Notes: generated by a model not told the origin, from the letters alone. Counted from the first letter of the stretch, positions 1-9,495 are shown. The stretch is 64,000 nucleotides of DNA from Crocinitomix algicola (GCF_001661595.2 NZ_LYPF02000002.1:248001-312000), one strand, 5' to 3'. Program-made: numbers and translations.

Positions 1-566
1 TAAATAGGGCCAGTTGAAGCATTTAAAATTGCATGATTAACTTGAGCACCTTCTTCAACGAATATTTCATTTGGTGCACTAACTTTATTAGTGTCATTGA
101 GTTTGTTAGATTGCCTGTGTTCAGTTATTATTTCGAAATCAACTTTTAAGGCTGTATCATTATGTTGGAAGAGTTCCCAAACTTTGTTAAAATGAGGAAA
201 GGTTATAGTTTTAGATAGAACAATTTTCTTTAGCTCCTGCTTACCTTTTAGCGCTATTCTTTCACCATTAGAATAAAGTGCTTCGCCTTCTTTAAGTGTA
301 ATAACTTGTTGAAATAATGACTTGGTCGGTTTAATATTACCACTAATCGTTATGGTGTCATTCGTTGCACTTCCTTGTGGGTATTTTACGTTAAGATAGG
401 CCTCTGTATTATAAGTCTTGGTGATCTCATTAAACTGTTTTTCAAATAAGGCCAGCCATGATTCTTCAACCGTTTGAATACCAAATCGAAGTTGCGAAAC
501 GGGTTTTGTTAAAGTCAAGGGGGCTAAAGCGTGATGTAAATTGTTATCGTCAAAAATTATCTGCAT
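1..566 (-). CDS. GlmU-like sugar nucleotidyltransferase/acyltransferase, N-terminal part (cut by window edge)
   Basis: The reading frame starts at the ATG at 566-564 and runs off the left edge, leaving about 188 codons. The translation opens MQIIFDDNNLHHALAPLTLT and reaches NHAILNASTGPI, which I recognise as the Bacteroidota alternative GlmU family: an N-terminal nucleotidyltransferase-like domain followed by a left-handed beta-helix acyltransferase. The family is thought to make UDP-GlcNAc for cell-wall and lipopolysaccharide precursors in the cytoplasm. The region AILNASTGPI is the usual entry into the hexapeptide repeats, which lie outside the window. The start codon sits just past the terminator of rpmE2, so the two genes are transcribed in the same direction but separately. 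Confidence 0.8.
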   Translation of the reverse strand, partial: MQIIFDDNNLHHALAPLTLTKPVSQLRFGIQTVEESWLALFEKQFNEITKTYNTEAYLNVKYPQGSATNDTITISGNIKPTKSLFQQVITLKEGEALYSNGERIALKGKQELKKIVLSKTITFPHFNKVWELFQHNDTALKVDFEIITEHRQSNKLNDTNKVSAPNEIFVEEGAQVNHAILNASTGPI

Positions 567-582
567 AAAATAGAATAAAAAA

Positions 583-609
583 ACCCGTCGAGGCATCGCC
601 AAGACGGGT
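583..609 (-). terminator. Rho-independent terminator of rpmE2
   Basis: Seven-base arms (583-589 and 603-609, acccgtc/gacgggt) enclose a 13-base loop. Read on the minus strand, the hairpin is followed by a run of seven T. It lies 22 bases downstream of the rpmE2 stop and immediately before the GlmU-like start. Confidence 0.85.
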
Positions 610-630
610 CACTAAATTATAAAAAAAATC

Positions 631-888
631 TTATTTTTTCATGTTCTTACCATAACGGTTTTTGAACTTATCAATACGTCCTGCTGTATCCACAAATTGC
701 ATTTTACCAGTAAAGAACGGATGAGATTCTGAAGAAATATCCAATTTAATTAGTGGGTATTCAGTTCCGTCTTCCCATGCCTCTGTTTCATTTGAAGTCG
801 CGCAAGAACTAGATAAAAATCTATAACCGTTTGACATATCCTTGAAAATAACCAATCTGTAATCCTCTGGATGTATTCCCTTTTTCAT
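631..888 (-). CDS. rpmE2: 50S ribosomal protein L31 type B
   Basis: 85 residues, the usual length for type B L31. It starts [19 protein letters not shown] and contains [11 protein letters not shown] and [15 protein letters not shown], both typical of this ribosomal protein. It has no CxxC zinc-binding pair, which fits the zinc-independent type B form. It is followed by its own terminator and is probably a single-gene transcription unit. Confidence 0.97.
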   Translation of the reverse strand: MKKGIHPEDYRLVIFKDMSNGYRFLSSSCATSNETEAWEDGTEYPLIKLDISSESHPFFTGKMQFVDTAGRIDKFKNRYGKNMKK

Positions 889-1080
889 CTTATTTTATTT
901 TAATCTTCTTAAATTCTTTTCCGTTTCTTCAGCAAATTCAGTGGTTTTACTTAAAAATCAATCCCCTGATTCGATGTAAGAGGGTGCAAATTTAGTATTT
1001 TTTTTTAATTCATGATTATTTTCGGGCATAAAATAAAAAAAGTAAAATTACGTAATTACATTTGTAAGATAGTTATATAT

Positions 1081-2469
1081 ATGCGATTTACTTTTATTTT
1101 TAGCTTAATCTTGTTGTTTACGGCGTTATTCGCATGTAAAAAAGATAAAAATTTTACGAAAGATCATCTCGATTTTTCAGCGGATACTTTACTATTCGAT
1201 ACCGTTTTTACAACCGTTGGTTCAACAACCAAAAGGTTTAAAATTTACAATAAAAATTTCGGGAATATTAAAATTGAAGAGGTGCAATTAATGGGAGGGG
1301 AGGACAGTCCTTTCAGAATTAATATAGACGGTGTATCTGGGGTTAAACATTCGAACTTGGAATTAGCAGGAAATGATTCACTTTTTGGTTTTGTGGAGGT
1401 TACACTGGATGTAAATGGCGGTACCTATCCAATGGTTATCTCTGATTCAATACGATTTTTAACAAATGGTTTAAATCAATATTTGAAGCTTGCCGTTTGG
1501 GGGCAAGATGCTTATTTTCACGCGCCTGAACCAGGTGAAAACTTAGTACTTGTATCTGATGAGATTGAATTGTGGAATAATGATAAGCCTCATGTTTTAT
1601 ATGGTTTGGTAGCCGTAGACTCAGCTCAACACTTAACCATTCCTCAAGGAACGGACATTTATTGTCATAAGGATTCTAGGTTAATCATTTATAAAGGTTC
1701 TATTGATATTCAAGGTGAGCTTGGTAATGAAGTAACTTTTCAAGGAGATCGTTTGGAGTCTTTTTATGATGATGTAACCGGTCAGTGGTTCGGAATTCAG
1801 CTAATTGGAGCGCGGGAAAGCTCTATTAACTATGCGATTATAAAAAATGGAGCAATAGGACTAGGAATCTATGAAGTACCATCAGGAAATATAAGACTTA
1901 CAAACACGATAATTGATAATTCAAATTTCTTTAATTTGCATCTATCGGATGGAGGCGCGCTTTACCAAGTTGAAAATTGTTTGTTTGGAGATGCAGGAAC
2001 TTCTTCAGCTTTTCTTGAGCAAAGTACCTATTTCAATATGAGACACTGTAATTTTGTAAATTATTGGTCTGGCTCTCGTAATGGTCCGGCGCTAGCTATA
2101 AGAAATTGGAAACAGGTTGATGGTGATATTCAGTTGGTAAATGTGGTTGATTCTAGAATAGATAACTGTATTATTGAAGGAAATGGAGCAACTGAATTTG
2201 TTTTGGATACGCTTCCATTTGATGGACTAACTTTTGATGTAACAATAAATAGTTCTGCCATAAAACGTGAAGAAATATATACCTACGATAATTATACAGC
2301 GTCTGTTAGATGGAATATAGACCCGATGTTCGTCGATTATTTCACACGCGATTTTCACTTACAACCAGCTTCACCTTTGGTAAATGCAGGAGACCCTTTG
2401 AATACGAATGGTGCTGATATTGAAGGTGTTGGGCGAGGTGTTCCAGATATAGGTTTATACGAGCAGTAA
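1081..2469 (+). CDS. Lipoprotein with right-handed beta-helix (choice-of-anchor Q-like)
   Basis: I start it at 1081 because MRFTFIFSLILLFTALFACK is a clean lipoprotein signal with lipobox LFAC. The frame is open upstream to 1012, but that stretch is lysine-rich and unlikely to be translated. The 462-residue protein has an N-terminal beta-rich domain and then short repeated strands from about residue 190 (TIPQGTDIYCHKDSRLIIYK onward), typical of a parallel beta-helix. It ends SPLVNAGDPLNTNG...DIGLYEQ, the ending seen in many Bacteroidota beta-helix surface proteins. Likely anchored in the outer membrane; the substrate or partner is unknown. It converges with the PKD lipoprotein gene one base away. 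Confidence 0.75.
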   Translation: MRFTFIFSLILLFTALFACKKDKNFTKDHLDFSADTLLFDTVFTTVGSTTKRFKIYNKNFGNIKIEEVQLMGGEDSPFRINIDGVSGVKHSNLELAGNDSLFGFVEVTLDVNGGTYPMVISDSIRFLTNGLNQYLKLAVWGQDAYFHAPEPGENLVLVSDEIELWNNDKPHVLYGLVAVDSAQHLTIPQGTDIYCHKDSRLIIYKGSIDIQGELGNEVTFQGDRLESFYDDVTGQWFGIQLIGARESSINYAIIKNGAIGLGIYEVPSGNIRLTNTIIDNSNFFNLHLSDGGALYQVENCLFGDAGTSSAFLEQSTYFNMRHCNFVNYWSGSRNGPALAIRNWKQVDGDIQLVNVVDSRIDNCIIEGNGATEFVLDTLPFDGLTFDVTINSSAIKREEIYTYDNYTASVRWNIDPMFVDYFTRDFHLQPASPLVNAGDPLNTNGADIEGVGRGVPDIGLYEQ

Positions 2470-2470
2470 A

Positions 2471-2803
2471 TTAATTTACTGTAACTGATTGCGTTACAGT
2501 AGATTTGTCACCTGCAAACGAAAAATCCGAATAAGCATGAAGGGTAATTGTATAACTACCTGGCATAGAGAATGCATGAGTGAACTTTGGATCTGACCAT
2601 CCTAATTCATTTTCCACCGCTTCTTCTGGTCCTTCTATGTACCATTCTAAGCTTAAGGCATTTTCAGAACATGAAGTAAATTCAATGTCCTTATCAACTG
2701 ATGTTGTTGTTTCACTCAATTCCATACAAGCCTCGGTTGTTTTATCACAACTCAAAAAGAGAAGCGATAATGCCGGAATAAGGAAGTATAATTTATTTGC
2801 CAT
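2471..2803 (-). CDS. Small PKD-domain lipoprotein
   Basis: 110 residues. The signal peptide ends LLFLSC at about residue 19, so this is probably a lipoprotein. The rest is one PKD/Ig-like fold: EFTSCSENALSLEWYIEGPE followed by FTHAFSMPGSYTITLHAYSD, where the PGSYTITL strand is the typical PKD ending. PKD domains act in surface protein contacts or carbohydrate binding; the partner here is unknown. A similar single-PKD lipoprotein is encoded at 32225-32539. Confidence 0.7.
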   Translation of the reverse strand: MANKLYFLIPALSLLFLSCDKTTEACMELSETTTSVDKDIEFTSCSENALSLEWYIEGPEEAVENELGWSDPKFTHAFSMPGSYTITLHAYSDFSFAGDKSTVTQSVTVN

Positions 2804-2854
2804 AATAATTTTGTACTACGAATTTAAAAAAGATGTTTCGAATAGCAACCGATA

Positions 2855-3460
2855 TTATAAAAATTTAGGTTGAGTTTTTAAGATGTAAATGTCGATAACG
2901 GCCAAACATTTAGAAAAATACGAGCGGTAATGAGTGAAATTGTGCATTGAACGTACATCTTTGGCATTGAATGCAATGGCATCTATTTGAAATGAGTTTG
3001 CTATAAATAGTGCTTTTTGGTTGTGAAACATTTGAGAAACAATGATTATATCCTTCTTGTGAAACACCTTTTTCGCTCGAATGACACTGTCCAAAGTTCT
3101 GAAACCAGCAAAATCTTTGATAATTGCGGTCGATGGAATTCCTTTATTTACGAGATACTTTGCCATATCTTCCGTTTCATTGTAAGAAAAATGATGGTTA
3201 TCCCCACTTACAATTATGGATTTTATTTTACCGGCGTTATACAGTGAAATTGCTGCCTCCATTCGATACTTAAAGTAAGGGTTAATGCCATATTTACCAT
3301 TTTTTCGACTACCTAGGACTAAAGCTGTTTCTCTGATTGGAACATTTTCGATTTTGGCGTAAACCTGGTTTTTAGTTTGTTCAATTACAATTTTATTTCC
3401 CATTATTAGTAATGAGCAGGTGCAACAGAATAGGTAGAATAATAAAGACACTTTTTTCAT
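2855..3460 (-). CDS. SanA/YdcF-like membrane protein (DUF218)
   Basis: 201 residues with an N-terminal hydrophobic segment (about 4-21). The core ETALVLGSRKNGKYGINPYF, IKSIIVSGDNH, DMAKYLVNKGIPSTAIIKD and VIRAKKVFHKKDIIIVSQMFH follows the ElyC/SanA/YdcF pattern. Members of this family act in envelope integrity; SanA is linked to vancomycin exclusion at high temperature in enterobacteria. The exact reaction is not established. The protein is probably anchored in the inner membrane with its domain in the periplasm. It is followed by the PKD lipoprotein gene on the same strand. Confidence 0.8.
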   Translation of the reverse strand: MKKVSLLFYLFCCTCSLLIMGNKIVIEQTKNQVYAKIENVPIRETALVLGSRKNGKYGINPYFKYRMEAAISLYNAGKIKSIIVSGDNHHFSYNETEDMAKYLVNKGIPSTAIIKDFAGFRTLDSVIRAKKVFHKKDIIIVSQMFHNQKALFIANSFQIDAIAFNAKDVRSMHNFTHYRSYFSKCLAVIDIYILKTQPKFL

Positions 3461-3687
3461 ATGACTAATTTACATATCTTTAAGTGGATGGAACGAGGAT
3501 ATGATATTAGTTAATGTTTCATCTTTTAAATGCTTTATTCCATTGATTATTCGGTTGTTTATCAAGACAATAATCTGGATGAAATGGCGTTGATAATATT
3601 GTGGCAGTAATCTTGCAAGGAAAACTGTAACGAAAACTGTATTGATCGTTATACAGTTGCAAAGAAATTAAAACCAAACAAAAAACT

Positions 3688-4257
3688 ATGTCGACGAACC
3701 CTATTTATCACCACACGGAGGATAAGCTGCTAAAGGAGCTTAAGTGGATAAAGTACGCTCAAGAAGATCCTCGAGGTTTTGAGCCGCTGTATAACAAATA
3801 CTATGAGCAGATTTTAAGGTATATCTATCAACGAGTTGATGACAAGGAGCAAGCATATGATATCGCGAGTCAAGTGTTTTTAAAAGCCTTAAATAACATT
3901 CATAAATACGAATATCGAGGAGTGCCTTTTGCTTCATGGTTGTACCGTATAGCAAAAAGTGAATTGTATCAGTCGTTTCGTGATAAAAAAGCAAGAAGAA
4001 CGGTAAATGTAGACACCGCAAGATTGTCAGATGTCATTGATGAAATGGAAGAAGATACAACAGATGAAACACATAAAATGTTAATTAAATTGATCTCCAA
4101 ATTGAAAGAAGAAGAGGTTCAAATGGTTGAACTTCGATTTTTTGAAAAGAGATCGTTCAAAGAAATAGGGGAAATTCTCGAAATTACAGAGAATAACGCC
4201 AAAGTGAAATCGCATAGAGTAATCAACAAAATGAAAAAACTATTCAATCAGATCTAG
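3688..4257 (+). CDS. ECF-type RNA polymerase sigma factor
   Basis: 189 residues. Region 2 is visible at about 27-95 (FEPLYNKYYEQILRYIYQRV and NNIHKYEYRGVPFASWLYRI). Region 4 is at about 130-185, with VELRFFEKRSFKEIGEILEI and the helix-turn-helix ENNAKVKSHRVINKMK. It directs RNA polymerase to a specific promoter set. One base separates its stop from the start of the next gene, which encodes a single-pass membrane protein, so the pair looks like a sigma factor with a membrane regulator. The pair at 30582-31390 shares the same architecture and the NIHKYE.RG.PF.SWLYRIA block, so the two appear paralogous. Confidence 0.9.
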   Translation: MSTNPIYHHTEDKLLKELKWIKYAQEDPRGFEPLYNKYYEQILRYIYQRVDDKEQAYDIASQVFLKALNNIHKYEYRGVPFASWLYRIAKSELYQSFRDKKARRTVNVDTARLSDVIDEMEEDTTDETHKMLIKLISKLKEEEVQMVELRFFEKRSFKEIGEILEITENNAKVKSHRVINKMKKLFNQI

Positions 4258-4258
4258 A

Positions 4259-5077
4259 ATGAAAGACAGGAAAATAAACGTGGATCGTCCTCAACTGACT
4301 GCAGAAGAAATTCACCAAGGAAAAAATTTTGATGCAATTGTGAGAAACCACCAGCTAATGTCCAAACCGTTTTATAAACAAACTTGGTTTTATGGTACAA
4401 CCGGTCTAGCCTCCATTGGAATAATAATTGGGGGCATGGCCTTGCAAAGCTCAAATTCAGAACCAATGGTCAAGCAAGAGGTGCAAATGACAGATGTACC
4501 TCCTAATTTAATCGCTTTGCACCAAGAGGTTAACGAAAAGCCCGTTAAAGAATCAACTATAACGGAGGAAAAGGAATCAAAGACAATAGAAATCGAACCT
4601 AAAAATATTCAGCCAATAGAAGAAACAACTACTCTAAAATCAGAAAAGAAAAATTCACAAAATACAAAACCAACGCTAGAAGAAGTTGAAGAGGATTTTG
4701 AAGAGATTGATGAATCAGATAAAATTGAGAAAACTGAACAGCCTAATATCGAAGAAAAGAAAAAAAATAAGGCAATGGATATGTTTCCACGAATTAGCGA
4801 TAAGATAGGGGGAGCAATCACAAGAAATGAGTTATTCGATAACAAAGGAATAACAACTGAAGGTGACATTAGCATTATTCATTTCGAACTACACCTTATT
4901 GATGGTTTGGGTGGTAAAGTATATGCGCAAGAAGGAAATACACTAAATTCCGAAATGAAGTCGGCGCTTGATAAAGTTGGTCAAGGAGAGACAATTTATT
5001 TTGAAAATATTCGTGGTAAAATTAAAAATGGCACCGAAGTTCGTTTAAATCCATTGCGTTATGTTTTAATGAATTAA
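4259..5077 (+). CDS. Single-pass membrane protein with GldM-like C-terminal domain, possible anti-sigma partner
   Basis: 272 residues in three parts. A short cytoplasmic N-terminus carries INVDRPQLTAEEIHQGKNFD. One transmembrane helix lies at about 42-63. A long Lys/Glu-rich stretch (about 90-180) could span the periplasm. The C-terminal domain (about 195-272, IIHFELHLIDGLGGKVYAQE, then YFENIRGKIKNGTEVRLNPL) resembles the last domain of GldM, a T9SS/gliding motor component. It starts one base after the sigma-factor stop. I infer a role as a membrane sensor or anti-sigma factor from position and topology; no known anti-sigma domain is recognisable. Confidence 0.6.
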   Translation: MKDRKINVDRPQLTAEEIHQGKNFDAIVRNHQLMSKPFYKQTWFYGTTGLASIGIIIGGMALQSSNSEPMVKQEVQMTDVPPNLIALHQEVNEKPVKESTITEEKESKTIEIEPKNIQPIEETTTLKSEKKNSQNTKPTLEEVEEDFEEIDESDKIEKTEQPNIEEKKKNKAMDMFPRISDKIGGAITRNELFDNKGITTEGDISIIHFELHLIDGLGGKVYAQEGNTLNSEMKSALDKVGQGETIYFENIRGKIKNGTEVRLNPLRYVLMN

Positions 5078-5132
5078 GATTGTTAAATTTTTAAGCAGTC
5101 TGTTGTAAACTAATCTTTATTTTTTCAAATAA

Positions 5133-5165
5133 TTGAGCAAATAATCATTGGTTTATGTAACTTTG
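5133..5165 (+). promoter_or_regulatory. Bacteroidota-type promoter for the DUF6089 gene
   Basis: A TAACTTTG box at 5158-5165 matches the TAnnTTTG -7 consensus, with TTG at 5134-5136 as the -33 element, 21 bases upstream. Transcription would start near 5172, about 25 bases before the ATG. Confidence 0.55.
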
Positions 5166-5196
5166 GAAATCAATTGATCAAATTTTATTGTTATAA

Positions 5197-6159
5197 ATGT
5201 TATTCACGAGGCAATTTCTTCTTGGGCTCCCGTTCATCTTATTGTTCCATGTTGGAGGGCATAGTCAGTCTTCACATTTCACAACATCTGATTATTGGAA
5301 AACACAAAAGAAGGAGCTTATTTTTGGCATTGGAGCTTCGAACTTTTTAGGGGATCTTGGAGGATTGGATAAAGTTGGTACCCATTTTTCTCCATTAGAT
5401 ATGGAATGGAATGTAACAAGACCATCGGGCCATGTTGGTTTCCGTTATCGATTTAGACCTTATTTTGCTACGAAATCATTTCTGCAATACGCAATCTTAA
5501 AAGGGGATGATGCATTGACAAGCGAACCTTTCCGAAGAAATCGAAATCTTAGTTTTCGTTCTCATATTTTAGAATTTTCTCAGACTTTAGAAATCATTTT
5601 CTTTAATTTTGAAAGGTTTGGAAAAAGGTATAAAATACCAGGAATTAAAGGTGTGAGAAATAAAAATACGGTGGCTTATGTTTTCGGAGGTATTTCAGGT
5701 TTTTTATATGTTCCGCAAGGTCCTGGTGGCGGCGGATGGACAAACCTACGACCATTGAAAACTGAAGGGCAAGGATTACCTGGTGCTTCAAAAGATAAAA
5801 CTTATGGATTATTTAGTTTAGGATTACCAGTTGGTGTTGGATTCAAATTTGGTTTAGATCAACTTTGGAGAATGTCTGTAGAGTTAAGCTATACACAAAC
5901 TTTTACCGATTATTTAGATGATGTGAGTGGAACCTATTATGATAATGATGCTATAAGAGAAAACTATGGGGGAACCGCCGCGTATTTTGCGGATCCATCT
6001 AATGGTGAATTCCCAACCTGGACTCATGAAGGTGAATTAAGGGGGGATTCCTCTCATAACGATGGATATATATTTTTGAATGTTTCCTTTGTTCGAAATA
6101 TAACTGTGAAACGATCAAGAAAAATAAAATGGGCCTCTGGATCTAGAGCTGTTTTCTAG
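5197..6159 (+). CDS. DUF6089-type outer-membrane protein
   Basis: 320 residues with a signal peptide (about 1-23, ending GGHSQS). The body begins KKELIFGIGASNFLGDLGG and alternates polar and aromatic residues in strands such as GHVGFRYRFRPYF and TVAYVFGGISGF, ending FLNVSFVRNIT. This is the pattern of a phylum-specific outer-membrane beta-barrel family (DUF6089). The function is unknown. It has its own promoter and sits downstream of the sigma-factor pair. Confidence 0.75.
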   Translation: MLFTRQFLLGLPFILLFHVGGHSQSSHFTTSDYWKTQKKELIFGIGASNFLGDLGGLDKVGTHFSPLDMEWNVTRPSGHVGFRYRFRPYFATKSFLQYAILKGDDALTSEPFRRNRNLSFRSHILEFSQTLEIIFFNFERFGKRYKIPGIKGVRNKNTVAYVFGGISGFLYVPQGPGGGGWTNLRPLKTEGQGLPGASKDKTYGLFSLGLPVGVGFKFGLDQLWRMSVELSYTQTFTDYLDDVSGTYYDNDAIRENYGGTAAYFADPSNGEFPTWTHEGELRGDSSHNDGYIFLNVSFVRNITVKRSRKIKWASGSRAVF

Positions 6160-6189
6160 TTGAGATTTCTCACATAAATTATACTTAAC

Positions 6190-6222
6190 TTGCCGTTAAT
6201 CTAAATGGCTGTATTAACTTTG
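6190..6222 (+). promoter_or_regulatory. Promoter of pyrD, which fixes the start codon
   Basis: TAACTTTG at 6215-6222 matches the -7 consensus, and TTG lies at 6190-6192. The upstream GTG at 6222 overlaps the -7 box and cannot be in the transcript, so the ATG at 6240 is the likely pyrD start. Confidence 0.6.
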
Positions 6223-6239
6223 TGGAAATATTTAGGGAA

Positions 6240-7274
6240 ATGTATAAATTAATCCTCCGTCCGTTTTTGTTTCTTTTTGACCCTGAAAAGATCCATTATT
6301 TTACGTTTAGTTTAATAAAATTTACAGCTAAAATTCCTGGTGTTAGATTTTTAAGGCGTGCAAAGTATAAATTAAAAGATCCACGACTAAAGCGAACTGT
6401 CTTCGGTTTGACATTCGAAAACCCTGTTGGAATGGCAGCAGGATTTGACAAGAATGCTTTAATTTTGGATGAATTATCTGATTTTGGCTTTGGTTTTGTA
6501 GAAATTGGTACGGTTACACCTAGACCGCAAGAAGGTAACCCTAAAAAAAGGTTATTTCGATTAAAGGAGGATCAAGGATTAATTAATCGAATGGGATTTA
6601 ATAACCAAGGAGTGGATGCCGTTGCTGAACGATTAAAATCTACAAATAAATCAAAAATTATCGTCGGCGGTAATATCGGAAAAAATACTAGTACATTAAA
6701 CGAGGAGTCAAAACCAGATTTTGTTGAAAATTTTGAAAAGTTACATCCTTATGTCGATTATTTTGTAGTGAATGTAAGTTGTCCAAATGTGGGGGATACT
6801 GCGAAACTTCAGGACAAAGATTTTTTAGTTGATTTATTGAGTACCTTGATTGAGAAGAATAAATCTTTTGACATTCAACGTCCAATTTTATTAAAAATAG
6901 CACCTGACTTAAATAATGTCCAGTTGGATGAGGTTATCGAGATTGTTCAGGAGTCTGAAATTGATGGAATAATTGCTTCTAATACTTCTGTCGATCGGTC
7001 AAATTTGAAAACTTCGGATGAAGTACTAAATTCTATTGGCAATGGTGGCCTAAGTGGAAAACCAATTCGAGATAAGAGTACGGCAGTCATTAAGTACATT
7101 GCAGAAAAATCAAATAAAGCCTTTCCAATTATTGGAGTTGGAGGTATACAAACGCCTAAAGATGCGCTAGAAAAGCTAGAAGCAGGAGCAGATTTAGTAC
7201 AAGTGTACACTGGTTTTATTTATGAAGGACCGGGAATGGTAAAGAAAATTAATAAAGAAATTTTAAAATCGTAA
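6240..7274 (+). CDS. pyrD: Dihydroorotate dehydrogenase (quinone), class 2
   Basis: 344 residues from the ATG at 6240; a GTG at 6222 lies inside the promoter. It oxidises dihydroorotate to orotate with quinone as acceptor in pyrimidine synthesis. The N-terminal extension [20 protein letters not shown] is the membrane-associating part of class 2 enzymes. [43 protein letters not shown] and [20 protein letters not shown] form the FMN and substrate sites; serine in NVSCPN is the class 2 catalytic base. It appears to head an operon continuing into the HMG-CoA lyase gene six bases later. pyrE lies separately at 29287. Confidence 0.95.
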   Translation: MYKLILRPFLFLFDPEKIHYFTFSLIKFTAKIPGVRFLRRAKYKLKDPRLKRTVFGLTFENPVGMAAGFDKNALILDELSDFGFGFVEIGTVTPRPQEGNPKKRLFRLKEDQGLINRMGFNNQGVDAVAERLKSTNKSKIIVGGNIGKNTSTLNEESKPDFVENFEKLHPYVDYFVVNVSCPNVGDTAKLQDKDFLVDLLSTLIEKNKSFDIQRPILLKIAPDLNNVQLDEVIEIVQESEIDGIIASNTSVDRSNLKTSDEVLNSIGNGGLSGKPIRDKSTAVIKYIAEKSNKAFPIIGVGGIQTPKDALEKLEAGADLVQVYTGFIYEGPGMVKKINKEILKS

Positions 7275-7279
7275 AGCAG

Positions 7280-8134
7280 ATGTTAAAGTTGATTGAATGC
7301 CCAAGGGATGCTATGCAAGGTTTGCATGATTTTATCCCAACGCAAACAAAAATAGATTACATCAATGAATTACTAAATGTAGGTTTTGATACGATTGATT
7401 TTGGAAGTTTTGTCTCCCCAAAAGCAATTCCTCAATTGAGGGATACTGCTGAGGTTTTAAATGGACTAAAAGTTGATGGCAAAACTAAATTATTGGCAAT
7501 TGTAGCAAACAAACGTGGAGCGGAAGATGCCACTAAATTTGATGAAATTAACTATTTAGGTTATCCTTTTTCTATTTCAGAAACATTTCAAAAAAGGAAT
7601 ACCAATGCCACAATTGACGAATCATTAAGTCGAGTTGAAGAAATTCAAAATTTATGCATTAACCATGGTAAAAAGTTGGTAGTCTATATATCAATGGCGT
7701 TTGGAAACCCTTACGGTGATGCCTGGGATATAGAAGTTGCTGCAAAATGGAGTCAACGCCTTTCAAATGATTTAGGAGTCGAAATTTTAGCGTTATCCGA
7801 TACCATTGGTGTCTCTAATCACGAAAACATAACCACTTTATTTCAAGGTTTAATTCCGGAATTACCAAAGGTTGAATTTGGCGCTCATTTACATTCTACT
7901 CCAGAAGCTGTCTATGAAAAGGTGAATGCTGCTTATCAAGCTGGTTGTCGTAGATTTGATGGAGCTATCAAAGGGTTTGGGGGCTGTCCAATGGCTGCGG
8001 ATGACTTGACAGGAAACATGCCGACCGAAGGAATGGTGGCTTATTTTGATGAAAAGAATATAGAAACAAATTTAGATAAAAAACAATTTTTAGAAGCTCA
8101 GGCACGCGCTTTGCAGGTGTTTCCAATAAAATAA
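7280..8134 (+). CDS. Hydroxymethylglutaryl-CoA lyase
   Basis: 284 residues of a HMGL-like TIM barrel. It cleaves HMG-CoA to acetyl-CoA and acetoacetate, a step in leucine degradation. Visible family features are the opening IECPRDAMQGLHDFIPTQTK, DFGSFVSPKAIPQL, the metal-binding HLHSTPEA and the active-site cysteine loop AIKGFGGCPMAADDLTGNMP. The gene follows pyrD after five bases and is probably cotranscribed. The loop with GGCPMA supports HMG-CoA lyase over isopropylmalate synthase relatives. Confidence 0.92.
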   Translation: MLKLIECPRDAMQGLHDFIPTQTKIDYINELLNVGFDTIDFGSFVSPKAIPQLRDTAEVLNGLKVDGKTKLLAIVANKRGAEDATKFDEINYLGYPFSISETFQKRNTNATIDESLSRVEEIQNLCINHGKKLVVYISMAFGNPYGDAWDIEVAAKWSQRLSNDLGVEILALSDTIGVSNHENITTLFQGLIPELPKVEFGAHLHSTPEAVYEKVNAAYQAGCRRFDGAIKGFGGCPMAADDLTGNMPTEGMVAYFDEKNIETNLDKKQFLEAQARALQVFPIK

Positions 8135-8140
8135 ATAGCT

Positions 8141-8848
8141 ATGATTAAATGGATTTTTGTAACGGTTTTAACCCTATGTGTTTATACCTTAAAAGCAGGT
8201 GATTTTACGGTGGAAGTAGATGATTTTTACGCTGTCGAAATACAAGGTAACTTTAAGGCGAAATTGGTAAAGAGTGATAAACTAATGGTGGAGGTTTTCA
8301 ATGGTGAAGAGGATTTGGACGATAGTAAAATTGTTTGTGAAGTCAAAAATAAAACATTGAAAATTAGAATAAAGGGTGATTTATATTCCGAAAAGGATAT
8401 TAAAGTGGTCGTTCATTATAATGAATTAGAAAGGGTTGAAGCGCGTGCAGGTTGTCAAATAGAAGTTATGGAAGCAATTGAAACACATCGTTTAACGTTG
8501 AATGTTGAAGCAGGAGGAAAATTAAAAGCTAAATTTATTGGAGAGGAATTAAATGCATCTGTCAGTGCAGGTGGATCAATTCGTGTTGGAGGCAACGTAA
8601 AAAATGCAAATTATAAGGTAAGTGCTGGGGGAACAATTGCTGCTGTTAGCGTGGATGTTCCGGATGTTAATGCGAAGGTTACGGCCGGAGGAGAAATAAT
8701 TTGTAAGGCAACGGAATCGTTGAAAGTAAATATTACAAGTGGAGGAACAGTTTCATACTTAGGAGAGCCCGAAGCGTTTGAACAAAAAGTTACATTAGGA
8801 GGAACAATTTCAAAACTAAAAGCACAAGATGTTATTAAATATGAATAA
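8141..8848 (+). CDS. Secreted GIN-domain (DUF2807) beta-solenoid protein
   Basis: 235 residues with a signal peptide (about 1-19). The body is a repeated short-strand pattern with a glycine pair at each turn: VEAGGKLKA, VSAGGSIRV, VSAGGTIAA, VTAGGEIIC, ITSGGTVSY, VTLGGTISKL. This is characteristic of the head-GIN family (DUF2807), thought to be a right-handed beta-helix in the periplasm or at the cell surface. The molecular role is unknown. It lies six bases after the HMG-CoA lyase gene and overlaps the next lipoprotein gene by eight bases, suggesting one transcript. Confidence 0.85.
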   Translation: MIKWIFVTVLTLCVYTLKAGDFTVEVDDFYAVEIQGNFKAKLVKSDKLMVEVFNGEEDLDDSKIVCEVKNKTLKIRIKGDLYSEKDIKVVVHYNELERVEARAGCQIEVMEAIETHRLTLNVEAGGKLKAKFIGEELNASVSAGGSIRVGGNVKNANYKVSAGGTIAAVSVDVPDVNAKVTAGGEIICKATESLKVNITSGGTVSYLGEPEAFEQKVTLGGTISKLKAQDVIKYE

Positions 8849-9431
8849 GATAGTATTCTTCCTTTATATCATTTCAGGGATATTGTTTGCCAGTTGCAGT
8901 AACAAAAAACCAGAGCAATCTGCTCCAACTTTCATTTCAGAAACAAGGCTGGTAGATTCAACATACCCTCCAATTGACGAGTCGGCTTTGGCCATTATGG
9001 ATAAGCTTCAAATTTGTACTTTGAGCGATACTGTCTTGTCTTTGCCTCCTTGTTCGGCAGAATTTTTCCGAGTATTTCAATATAAAACGGGTAAAACTTG
9101 GAAAGATGGGTTTATTGTCGAAATGATTCCTGGTCTGTATGGTTCGCCTGTTCATCAGGTTGTTATTATTGAAAATTATTTTGGTAAATATCGCATCGTT
9201 AATCAATATTTGGGTGCATTATTGGAACTGCGAAGTAATGAAAATGGGATTGATGATTTGTTAATTGGTTATCATGATCCAGATATAGGTGTTGTTGCTA
9301 TTCGACACGAGTGGAAAGAGAATAAATATGATGTGGTCGATGTTGAGGAAATAAACAACCATTATGTCAAACCAGAATTAAAAGATTCCATAAATAATCT
9401 ATTCTTACCAGCCTTTGCGGCGGGACATTGA
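8841..9431 (+). CDS. Lipoprotein of unknown function
   Basis: 196 residues from the ATG at 8841, which overlaps the end of the GIN-domain gene; an in-frame ATG exists at 8829. MNKIVFFLYIISGILFASCS is a lipoprotein signal with lipobox FASC. The mature part contains a beta-rich module (WKDGFIVEMIPGLYGSPVHQ, YRIVNQYLGALLELRSNENG) that I do not recognise. It is probably outer-membrane anchored and cotranscribed with the upstream genes. Confidence 0.65.
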   Translation: MNKIVFFLYIISGILFASCSNKKPEQSAPTFISETRLVDSTYPPIDESALAIMDKLQICTLSDTVLSLPPCSAEFFRVFQYKTGKTWKDGFIVEMIPGLYGSPVHQVVIIENYFGKYRIVNQYLGALLELRSNENGIDDLLIGYHDPDIGVVAIRHEWKENKYDVVDVEEINNHYVKPELKDSINNLFLPAFAAGH

Positions 9432-9495
9432 TGCTATAGATTATTATTTTTCTTGATTTTCTTCAGGGGTACTGATAACTTTTTATTTTTGTCGT

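Noticed and set aside
2580-2873. 97-codon frame opposite the PKD lipoprotein
   Set aside because: Antisense to a gene with a clear signal peptide and PKD domain; no domain of its own.
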